A stretch of 64,000 bases of DNA from Silvania hatchlandensis (GTDB lineage: Bacteria; Pseudomonadota; Gammaproteobacteria; Enterobacterales; Enterobacteriaceae): NCBI RefSeq assembly GCF_025564065.1, contig NZ_JAMGZK010000044.1, positions 1 through 64,000 on the forward strand, in the 5' to 3' direction. Shown here piece after piece: positions 56,325 to 64,000 of this stretch. Position 1 is the first letter of the stretch, and each line of letters starts with the position of its first letter. The translations under genes and the position numbers were made by a program. The notes beneath the pieces are model-generated. The model saw only the letters and a program-made list of their open reading frames with translations, made no database searches and was not told where the DNA came from.

Positions 56325-57197
56325 ATGGAATCGACATTTTCTCTTTCTTACTGGCGTGACGTGCTGCTGACGGCGCTGGCCCCGGCTATCTGGGGATCAA
56401 CCTACATCGTGACAACGCAGCTTCTGCCGCCGGACAGGCCTTTTACGGCGGCGCTGATCCGCGTGCTTCCGGCCGGGATTTTGCTGCTGCTGCTCACGTT
56501 GCGCCTGCCTGCATACCGTGACCTCGGGCGACTGCTGATCCTTAGCGCACTTAATATTGGCGTGTTTCAGGCGCTGCTGTTTGTGGCGGCCTATCGCTTG
56601 CCCGGTGGTCTGGCCGCCGTGCTCGGGGCGATCCAGCCGCTTCTGGTGATGGTGCTGATCTGGACGGTCGACCGCCGCGCGCCGCACAAAATCACGCTGT
56701 GGGCCGCGCTGGTGGGGGTCGTCGGGATGGCAGTATTGCTGCTATCACCTCAGACCGTTTTTGAACCTGTCGGGATAGCGGCGGCGTTGCTGGGGGCTTG
56801 CTGCATGGCAACCGGGGTCTGGTTAACGCGTCGCTGGCAGATCGATATGCCGGTTATGGCGCTGACCGGCTGGCAACTGGTGTTGGGCGGATTGATGTTA
56901 GCGCCTGCTGTGTGGCTGTTCGACGCACCGCTTCCCACGCTCACCGCTTCACAATATGCCGCTTACACTTACCTCAGCCTGGCCGGGGCGTTTGTGGCGT
57001 ACGGTCTGTGGTTTCGCGGCATCACTCGTCTGCCGGGTGTGGCGGTGGCGTCACTGGGATTACTCAGCCCGTTAACCGCCGTGCTGCTCGGCTGGATAAT
57101 CCTGTCCCAGGCCCTCAGCAGCACCGCGTTTGTTGGGCTCGCCATCGTGCTGATCAGCGTTTTAGTTGTGCAGCGCACCTCAATGCGCGCGCGTTAA
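56325..57197 (+). CDS. EamA/DMT-family exporter, PecM-like
   Basis: 290 aa with ten predicted transmembrane helices in two EamA repeats (WGSTYIVTTQLLPPDRP near 24-40; second repeat from about 150). The divergent MarR regulator gives a PecS-PecM type layout; in Dickeya PecM exports indigoidine. Here substrate is unknown. It ends 20 bases before convergent nrdF. Confidence 0.85.
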   Translation: MESTFSLSYWRDVLLTALAPAIWGSTYIVTTQLLPPDRPFTAALIRVLPAGILLLLLTLRLPAYRDLGRLLILSALNIGVFQALLFVAAYRLPGGLAAVLGAIQPLLVMVLIWTVDRRAPHKITLWAALVGVVGMAVLLLSPQTVFEPVGIAAALLGACCMATGVWLTRRWQIDMPVMALTGWQLVLGGLMLAPAVWLFDAPLPTLTASQYAAYTYLSLAGAFVAYGLWFRGITRLPGVAVASLGLLSPLTAVLLGWIILSQALSSTAFVGLAIVLISVLVVQRTSMRAR

Positions 57198-57216
57198 CAT
57201 GAGCCACGCTTCTTCT

Positions 57217-58185
<969 letters not shown>

Positions 58186-60330
58186 TTACAGCGCGCAGGA
58201 CACGCAGCCTTCTGTTTCTGTGCCTTCCAGCGCAAGCTGACGCAGGCGAATGTAGTACAGGGTCTTGATCCCTTTCTTCCAGGCGTAAATCTGCGCCCGG
58301 TTGATGTCGCGGGTGGTGGCGGTATCCGGGAAGAACAGCGTCAGCGACAGACCCTGGTCGACATGTCTGGTTGCCTCGGCGTAGGTATCGATAATTTTTT
58401 CCGGGCCGATCTCATAGGCATCCTGATACAGGGCCAGGTTCTCGTTGGTCATAAACGGGGCAGGGTAGTAAACGCGCCCGGTTTTGCCCTCTTTGCGGAT
58501 CTCGATTTTCGAGACGATAGGGTGAATGCTCGAGGTGGCGTGGTTGATGTACGAGATCGATCCGGTGGGCGGCACCGCCTGTAAATTCTGGTTATAGATG
58601 CCGTGCTGCATCACGTCGTCACGCAGCTGCTGCCACATGGCACGCGTCGGCAGGCTGACGCCGGCGCGGGCGAACAGGGCGCGCACTTTCTCGGTTTTCG
58701 GCTGCCAGTCGCTTTCCAGATATTGATTAAAATAGGCCCCGCTGGCATAGCGCGACTGGTCAAAGCCCGCGAAGCGCTGGCCTCGCTCGCGCGCCAGCAT
58801 CATCGAGGTATGCAGCGCATGCCAGGTGATGGTGTAGAAATAGAGGTTGGTGAAGTCCAGCCCCTCCGGGCTGCCGTAGGCAATGCCTTCTCGCGCCAGA
58901 TAGCCGTGCAGGTTCATCTGCCCCAGCCCGATGGCGTGCGAGGCGGCGTTCCCGGCTTCCACCGAGGGTACGCTGCGGATGTGGCTCATGTCCGATACCG
59001 CCGACAGGCCGCGCACGGCGGTTTCGACGGTGCGGCCAAAGTCCGGTGAATCCATGGTGTGGGCAATGTTCAGCGAGCCGAGGTTACAGGAGATGTCCTT
59101 GCCGATTGCCGCGTAGTCGAGGTTCTCGTCATAGGTTGAGGCGCTGTTGACCTGCAAAATCTCCGAGCACAGGTTGCTCATGTTGATCCGCCCGGCAATC
59201 GGGTTGGCACGGTTTACCGTGTCTTCATACATGATGTACGGATAGCCAGACTCAAACTGGATCTCCGCCAGCCGCTGAAAGAAGTCCCGGGCGTTAAGCC
59301 AGGTTTTACGGATGCGCGCGTCGGCCACCAGCGCCTCATACAGCTCGCTAATCGCCACGTCGCCAAACGGCTTGCCGTAAATGCGCTCCACGTCATAGGG
59401 CGAGAACAGCGCCATCTCGGCGTTCTCTTTGGCCAGCCGGAAGGTGACATCCGGGATCACCACCCCCAGCGACAGGGTTTTGATGCGGATCTTCTCGTCG
59501 GCGTTTTCACGTTTGGTATCGAGAAAGCGCATGATGTCCGGGTGATGGGCGTGCAGATACACCGCCCCGGCCCCCTGACGGGCACCGAGCTGGTTGGCGT
59601 ATGAGAAGGCATCTTCCAGCATTTTCATCACCGGGATCACCCCGGAGGACTGGTTCTCAATCCGTTTGATCGGCGCACCGGCTTCGCGCAGGTTGGAGAG
59701 CAAAAACGCCACGCCGCCGCCGCGTTTGGAGAGCTGCAGCGCCGAGTTCACGGCGCGGCCAATCGACTCCATATTGTCTTCGATGCGCAGCAGGAAGCAG
59801 GAGACCAGCTCCCCGCGCTGGGCTTTGCCGCAGTTGAGGAAGGTGGGCGTCGCGGGCTGAAAACGTCCGGCCAGCATCTCGTCGGTCAGCTGGCGGGCGA
59901 GAGTCTCATCCCCCTGCGCCAGGGTCAGGGCTACCATCACCACCCGGTCTTCAAAGTGTTCCAGGTAACGCTTGCCGTCGAAGGTTTTCAGCGTGTAGCT
60001 GGTGTAAAACTTCCACGCACCGAGGAAGGTCTGGAAACGAAAACCGCTGGCGTGGGCGTGGGCAAACAGGCTCAGCACAAAGTCGCCGTCGAAGCGCGAC
60101 AGCACCCGGGCGTCGTAATAGCTCTCGCTGACCAGATAGTCGAGACGCGCCTGCGGGCTGGCAAAGGTCACGCTGTTGGGATAGACGTGGGCGGTAAAAA
60201 AGGCATCTACCGCCTCGTGGTCTTTAGCAAACTGGATGCGCCCCTCGCGATCGTACAGGTTGAGCATGGCGTTGAGGGCATGGAAATCCATCGATGCCTG
60301 CATCACGCGCTCTGCGGTTGTCGTTGCCAA
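58186..60330 (-). CDS. nrdE: Ribonucleotide reductase class Ib alpha subunit NrdE
   Basis: 714 aa, as in E. coli. Reduces ribonucleoside diphosphates. Active-site Cys in [13 protein letters not shown] (near 175-190), [12 protein letters not shown] (near 385, radical Cys), [18 protein letters not shown] and the redox C-terminal EGCVSCAL are present. Overlaps nrdI by 28 bases. Confidence 0.98.
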   Translation of the reverse strand: MATTTAERVMQASMDFHALNAMLNLYDREGRIQFAKDHEAVDAFFTAHVYPNSVTFASPQARLDYLVSESYYDARVLSRFDGDFVLSLFAHAHASGFRFQTFLGAWKFYTSYTLKTFDGKRYLEHFEDRVVMVALTLAQGDETLARQLTDEMLAGRFQPATPTFLNCGKAQRGELVSCFLLRIEDNMESIGRAVNSALQLSKRGGGVAFLLSNLREAGAPIKRIENQSSGVIPVMKMLEDAFSYANQLGARQGAGAVYLHAHHPDIMRFLDTKRENADEKIRIKTLSLGVVIPDVTFRLAKENAEMALFSPYDVERIYGKPFGDVAISELYEALVADARIRKTWLNARDFFQRLAEIQFESGYPYIMYEDTVNRANPIAGRINMSNLCSEILQVNSASTYDENLDYAAIGKDISCNLGSLNIAHTMDSPDFGRTVETAVRGLSAVSDMSHIRSVPSVEAGNAASHAIGLGQMNLHGYLAREGIAYGSPEGLDFTNLYFYTITWHALHTSMMLARERGQRFAGFDQSRYASGAYFNQYLESDWQPKTEKVRALFARAGVSLPTRAMWQQLRDDVMQHGIYNQNLQAVPPTGSISYINHATSSIHPIVSKIEIRKEGKTGRVYYPAPFMTNENLALYQDAYEIGPEKIIDTYAEATRHVDQGLSLTLFFPDTATTRDINRAQIYAWKKGIKTLYYIRLRQLALEGTETEGCVSCAL

Positions 60331-60713
60331 AATTCGTTCACTCCTTTACGCACGTTGTCGACGTCCTGTTGGGTCCCCATCAGCTCGAAGCGATAGAGGT
60401 ACGGCACGCCGCATTTCTGCGAAATAACATCCCCGGCGCGGCAGAATGCCTCGCCGAAATTACGGTTCCCGGCGGCAATCACGCCGCGGATGAGCGCCCG
60501 GTTATGTGGGTCGTTGAGAAAGCGGATCGCCTGACGCGGCACCGCCCCGGCCGTTCCGCCGCCGCCATAGCTGGGCACCACCAGAATAAAGGGCTCGTCT
60601 ACCTGAATGCGTTCCCGCTCGTTCAGCGGGATCCGCACGGCGGGCAGTCCGACGCGGCCGATAAAGCGGTGCGTATTTTCGGAGCTGCTGGAGAAGTAGA
60701 CGATCAGGCTCAT
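60303..60713 (-). CDS. nrdI: Flavodoxin-like NrdI
   Basis: 136 aa. FMN protein that supplies superoxide or peroxide to assemble the manganese cofactor of NrdF. The FMN phosphate loop [11 protein letters not shown] (near 7-17) and PSYGGGG (near 49) are present. Overlaps nrdH by 4 bases and nrdE by 28. Confidence 0.97.
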   Translation of the reverse strand: MSLIVYFSSSSENTHRFIGRVGLPAVRIPLNERERIQVDEPFILVVPSYGGGGTAGAVPRQAIRFLNDPHNRALIRGVIAAGNRNFGEAFCRAGDVISQKCGVPYLYRFELMGTQQDVDNVRKGVNEFWQRQPQSA

Positions 60714-60949
60714 GCGTGCGCGGCCTGCGCCTGAAGGCGGTTAATCATGTCCGGACGAAACCCCGACCAGCTGGTTTCACCGGCCATCACCACGGGTAAC
60801 TGACGAAAACCCTGCGCCCGCAGCGTCTCGGCGGCGTCCGGCTCCAGGTCAACGTTGACCATCTCAAAAGCCACGCCACGGCTCTCCATCGCGCGTTTGG
60901 TGGCATGGCACTGCACGCAGTCATTACGAGTGTAAATAATAATACGCAT
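60710..60949 (-). CDS. nrdH: Glutaredoxin-like NrdH
   Basis: 79 aa from the ATG at 60949 with GGAAA upstream, giving [11 protein letters not shown] as in E. coli; an ATG five codons earlier is rejected. Active site Cys11-Val-Gln-Cys14. Hydrogen donor of NrdEF, reduced by thioredoxin reductase. First gene of the operon. Confidence 0.97.
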   Translation of the reverse strand: MRIIIYTRNDCVQCHATKRAMESRGVAFEMVNVDLEPDAAETLRAQGFRQLPVVMAGETSWSGFRPDMINRLQAQAAHA

Positions 60950-61023
60950 GATTCGTATTTCCATTTAGAATGAGGATCCGGCGCGATTAAACGCGTCGAT
61001 TTGGGTCTGTGCTTATAGAGAGA

Positions 61024-61070
61024 ATACTAGATGTAGATATCTTAAGTTTCAACCATACAATATATGGGAA
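61024..61070 (-). promoter_or_regulatory. Two NrdR-box-like sites upstream of nrdHIEF
   Basis: Cores CTAGATGTAG (61027-61036, 8 of 10 to CWATATATWG) and CAATATATGG (61058-61067, 9 of 10) are exactly 31 bases apart, the helical-phase spacing of NrdR box pairs. They lie 75-120 bases before nrdH. Confidence 0.55.
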
Positions 61071-61307
61071 ATTTGGGTTGACTGAGGCCTGGTCAGGTAT
61101 GATGCGGGATGGCGAGGTTTTGAAGGCGAAAACTAAGAAGAAAAAGAAAAAAGCATGCCAAACTTACAGCGGGCACCTATGTCCGGCTGTAAATCGCTGA
61201 GGTGTTTCCTGAGGTCGGGGCGAGGCGCAGGGATGCGCGGAGAGGGCGGATTTACAGGGATGTTTCCCCTCCCCCAGGAGGAGAGGGGACCGTTCGTGCA
61301 AAGGTCA
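61071..61307. other. Intergenic region between nrdH and ygaM
   Basis: No gene is convincing. It holds an A-rich run (61130-61153) and a CCCCTCCCC/GAGAGGGG hairpin (about 61266-61288), possibly a degenerate relative of the repeats at 10982-11064 or the ygaM terminator. Confidence 0.4.
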
Positions 61308-61634
61308 TTACTTACGCATACTCAGCAGCGCACCAATAAATATCCCCACAGCCGCTACCGTCCCCACGGCGCACAATGGTCGCTCGCGGATAAACGTATT
61401 CGCACAACCTATCGCATCACACGCCGCTTGCTTAGCTTGTGAACGCCCCTGCATCCGCGCACGCGTCTCGCGCAGCAGCGACTTAGCCTTACGTCTGGCG
61501 TCCTCAGCTTCGCCCTTCGCATCCGAACCCCAGGATTTCAGTACAGATTCCAGCGTGTCCGCTAATTTACTGACATCGTTACGAATATCCTGAACGTCGT
61601 TATCTACATCGTTTTTATTAAGTCGATTAAACAT
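61308..61634 (-). CDS. ygaM: YgaM, DUF883 membrane-anchored protein
   Basis: 108 aa (E. coli 109). ElaB/YqjD-type: amphipathic helical body with many Lys/Asp, ending in one transmembrane helix (PLCAVGTVAAVGIFIGALLS, near 86-105) and MRK. Family members bind ribosomes at the membrane in stationary phase. Confidence 0.93.
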   Translation of the reverse strand: MFNRLNKNDVDNDVQDIRNDVSKLADTLESVLKSWGSDAKGEAEDARRKAKSLLRETRARMQGRSQAKQAACDAIGCANTFIRERPLCAVGTVAAVGIFIGALLSMRK

Positions 61635-61793
61635 ACGGTGCTCCCTTGATTTGCGGTAATACTCAGTTTAGACCAGCTTTTTAATCTCTGAAGCGAGTCA
61701 CGACTTATCAGGGCGTTTATGGATTTATCTGAAAGCCCTGCTATTGCTGAATACGTTAAGGTTGCCCCGCAGGAATGATAACGAGGATTAAAT

Positions 61794-62147
61794 ATGTATT
61801 TACGACCCGATGAAGTGGCGCGTGAACTTGAAAAAGCGGGATTTACCGTGGATGTGGTAACCCATAAAGCCTACGGCTACCGTCGCGGGGATAATTACGT
61901 TTACGTCAACCGGGAAGCCCGGTTGGGGCGCATGGCGCTGATTATTCATCCCACGCTGAAAGACCGCAGTATTTCCTACGCGGAACCGGCGTCAGAGATG
62001 AAAACCAGCGACCACTATCAGCAGTTCCCGCTCTACTTGGGCGGATTAGGCGGTGAGACGCATCAACATTATGGCATCCCGCACGGTTTTAGCTCCCGCA
62101 TGGCGCTGGAGCGTTTTCTGACAGGCCTGTTTGGCGAATCGCAGTAA
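61794..62147 (+). CDS. ygaC: YgaC, DUF2002 family protein
   Basis: 117 aa (E. coli 114). Soluble protein of unknown function; the E. coli gene is Fur-regulated. Starts [17 protein letters not shown] with GAGG upstream. Divergent from ygaM with 159 bases between. Confidence 0.92.
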   Translation: MYLRPDEVARELEKAGFTVDVVTHKAYGYRRGDNYVYVNREARLGRMALIIHPTLKDRSISYAEPASEMKTSDHYQQFPLYLGGLGGETHQHYGIPHGFSSRMALERFLTGLFGESQ

Positions 62148-62180
62148 TCACGCGACTGGCTACTTGTGCCAGTCCGCGCC

Positions 62181-62630
62181 CTACGCTTTGACCTGATGAT
62201 ACTGGCTGACTTTGAACAGTCGGCGACAGTAGTCGAGGAAATACCCATACACCGCGCCCATCAGCATTGAGACCACGATGTTGGAACTCACCGCTGCGGC
62301 GATCTGGTGCCAGTCCGCGCCCACCGTCAGCAAAATCGCCACGTACACCGGCGACTGAAACGTGACATACGCCAGAATATCCGCCAGATTTTTCATCCAG
62401 CCTGCCGGGCTGTAGCGCCGGGCCAGGCGCATGATCGCGTCGCGGTAAAAGCCGTAAGGCCAGGCAATCAGGATATTCACCGGTACGGCCACCAGTCGCG
62501 AAGAGAGCGACTGCTCAAAGGACATGCCGGAGAGGAAGATTTCAATCAGCATGTTCACCACCGAACAGTAGACCACCATCGCGAAGGTATCCGCGACCGC
62601 GTGGCGCAGGCGAGACTGCCGTGAAAACAT
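62181..62630 (-). CDS. alaE: L-alanine exporter AlaE
   Basis: 149 aa, family length. Four transmembrane segments. Exports L-alanine and prevents toxic build-up. Convergent with ygaC. In E. coli stpA follows; here the adjoining region lacks stpA and carries a DUF2158 gene. Confidence 0.95.
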   Translation of the reverse strand: MFSRQSRLRHAVADTFAMVVYCSVVNMLIEIFLSGMSFEQSLSSRLVAVPVNILIAWPYGFYRDAIMRLARRYSPAGWMKNLADILAYVTFQSPVYVAILLTVGADWHQIAAAVSSNIVVSMLMGAVYGYFLDYCRRLFKVSQYHQVKA

Positions 62631-62899
62631 GTCCTGACTCCTTGAGTGAAATGGTGGGGTAGTGCATTAATTTGCTTAATTTTTCACGCATAGAGTATAT
62701 CGCTGGATTGAAACGCACAATTAGCGATAAATTTTTATTTAAGCGCAGTTTGTCCACGAAATACTCCGCACGAAGCGGTTTTGCTTCCCGGGCGTTATTT
62801 TGTCTCTGATGTTTGGTTTTTTCTTTGTTAAACAGTGGGATATGCGGAGGGGTAAAACAGGGGGTTTACAGAGCGGGCGGATGTTTCCGCCCGAGATTC

Positions 62900-63079
62900 T
62901 TAGCAGACGCCAAATTCACCGTCTTCTTTATACAGCGAAACATCAGCTGCTTTCAGGGTGTATTTGTCGCCCTGCTCATTACTGGCTTGCACCGCCACAA
63001 TCTGATCCTCATGCACTTCGATGACTTTCAGTTTTGGTCCGCCCATACGCGGCTGCACAAGATCGCCTACAGAAAACAT
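62900..63079 (-). CDS. Small DUF2158/YodC-like protein
   Basis: 59 aa. AAGGAGG five bases before the ATG is a strong ribosome site. MFSVGDLVQPRMGGPKLKV (1-19) then beta-rich to EDGEFGVC has the YodC/DUF2158 pattern (VG..V....GGP.M.V). Function unknown. It occupies the place near alaE where E. coli has stpA. Confidence 0.75.
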   Translation of the reverse strand: MFSVGDLVQPRMGGPKLKVIEVHEDQIVAVQASNEQGDKYTLKAADVSLYKEDGEFGVC

Positions 63080-63302
63080 AGTTACCTCCTTCGGGTTGTT
63101 GTGCTCTTAACATAGCCCAGGCGTGGGTTGGGGTACAGCGTCAGGGGGCAGACTACTCCTGAATCGCTACAATCAACCTGTGTAAAGAGGGTAAAGGAGG
63201 GTAAAAGCGGGCGTAAAGGGTGGCATGCCTGCGTAAACTCACTACGCTTAAAGTATAAAACCTCTTTTTATACAATGACCTGACTGCTTGCATGGAGAAT
63301 AT

Positions 63303-63461
63303 ATGGGCTTCTGGCGTATCGTAATCACTATTCTGTTACCCCCTCTTGGCGTGCTGATGGGCAAAGGCTTTGGCTGGGCGTTTATCCTCAACATCGTCCT
63401 GACGCTTCTGGGCTACATTCCCGGCCTTATCCACGCGTTCTGGGTACAGAGCCGCAGCTAA
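63303..63461 (+). CDS. yqaE: YqaE, Pmp3-family small membrane protein
   Basis: 52 aa. Two transmembrane helices (about 4-22 and 27-46): FWRIVITILLPPLGVLMGK then GWAFILNIVLTLLGYIPGLI. The PPLGV and GYIPGxIHA motifs define the Pmp3/YqaE family, linked to membrane potential or stress. Overlaps the 3' end of the convergent LysR gene by 4 bases. Confidence 0.9.
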   Translation: MGFWRIVITILLPPLGVLMGKGFGWAFILNIVLTLLGYIPGLIHAFWVQSRS

Positions 63462-64000
63462 GCCCGCCACAGTAAATCCTGATAAATGCCGGTCAGCACG
63501 CCCTGCGGGGCAAACTGCTGTTTGATCCAGCGGGTGACCTGACCGGTCGCCGCATGCTGCGTGGCGAGCAGCATGCGCGAGTCCTGGCGGGTGTTATTGA
63601 TCCGTCTCGTCACCAGCAATCCCTTTTCAACTGCCTCGCGCGCCATATGCTCCGGTAAAAAACCGATCCCCTCGCCCAAAATCTGACACTGGCACTTGGT
63701 ATTGAAATCCGGAACCAGGATCGCCTCCTGGCCGTGCAGCAGCCAGCCGACTTTCTTATTGATGGTGTGGGCGGTGTCTTCCACCATGATGTTGGGGTAC
63801 AGCCGCAGCTGGCTCTCGGCCAGCGGCTCCGGGGCCAGCGCCAGCGGATGGTCCGGGGCGATGGCAAACACCCAGCGGATGGCACCAATCTCCGTGTAAT
63901 CAATGCCGCCGCCATCCAGCAGCGTGTCCGGGGCGCCAATCGCAATGTTCGCCTGATTATTGATGATCGAATCCCAGACCCCGTTATACACCTCGGTGGT
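63458..64000 (-). CDS. LysR-family regulator, C-terminal part (runs off the window)
   Basis: About 181 codons, open to the right edge with no start. It is the substrate-binding half of a LysR protein (EVYNGVWDSIINNQANIAIG..., GIGFLPEHMAREAV near the end), of the AllS/PunR-like group. The DNA-binding N-terminus lies beyond the window. The ligand is unknown. Convergent with yqaE. Confidence 0.85.
   Translation of the reverse strand, partial: TTEVYNGVWDSIINNQANIAIGAPDTLLDGGGIDYTEIGAIRWVFAIAPDHPLALAPEPLAESQLRLYPNIMVEDTAHTINKKVGWLLHGQEAILVPDFNTKCQCQILGEGIGFLPEHMAREAVEKGLLVTRRINNTRQDSRMLLATQHAATGQVTRWIKQQFAPQGVLTGIYQDLLWRA

Overview
The window is chromosomal DNA of an enterobacterium close to Enterobacter, Lelliottia or Leclercia. 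The genus is inferred from gene order and from protein similarity to Escherichia coli as remembered; no search was run. The left edge is a tRNA-Arg 3' end followed by yqaB-yqaA-gshA-micA-luxS. The right edge is nrdHIEF-ygaM-ygaC-alaE-yqaE. Both match the E. coli argQ-to-yqaE order, with emrB-emrA-mprA, a ygaY-type transporter and proXWV between them.

Where E. coli K-12 has proV almost adjacent to nrdF, this genome carries about 43 kb of extra DNA (roughly 14.5-57.2 kb). Its core is a complete formate hydrogenlyase (FHL) locus: fhlA, hypEDCBA, hycABCDEFGHI, hydN, a cysteine-type formate dehydrogenase H paralogue, hypF, a NiCoT nickel permease and the selenocysteine fdhF with an in-frame UGA and SECIS hairpin. 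Four GG-N10-GC (sigma54) promoters, and palindromes sharing a CGTCA/AAATGACA core, suggest that FhlA drives the whole set. The parts therefore work together: FdhF oxidises formate, HycB/F/G and HydN carry electrons, HycE (hydrogenase 3) makes H2, the Hyp proteins and the nickel permease build the NiFe site, and HycI cuts HycE after Arg537.

A small accessory block interrupts the FHL locus between hycI and hydN (28.6-35.0 kb). It holds an AT-rich two-gene cassette resembling GAPS4 anti-phage defence, a remnant resembling the immunity/Icd-like region of P4-type satellite phages, a ParD-like/RelE-ParE toxin-antitoxin pair, and an aerobactin receptor gene (iutA) with a Fur-box-like site but no aerobactin synthesis genes.

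Between fdhF and nrdF lies a second accessory block (43.5-57.2 kb). It has a chromosomal type A chloramphenicol acetyltransferase gene, a small zinc-ribbon protein, a giant (2867 aa) cyclic beta-1,2-glucan synthase of the NdvB/ChvB type, a YmgB/AriR-like small gene, two unknown genes, a diguanylate cyclase remnant that has lost its GGDEF core, and a divergent MarR (PecS-like)/EamA (PecM-like) pair with two palindromic operators.

Other notable items are a lipoprotein plus long coiled-coil FKBP-like gene pair after luxS, the sigmaE-driven MicA sRNA, NrdR-like boxes before nrdHIEF and paired palindromic repeats before proX. No CRISPR array, transposase, integrase, rRNA or replication origin was seen.
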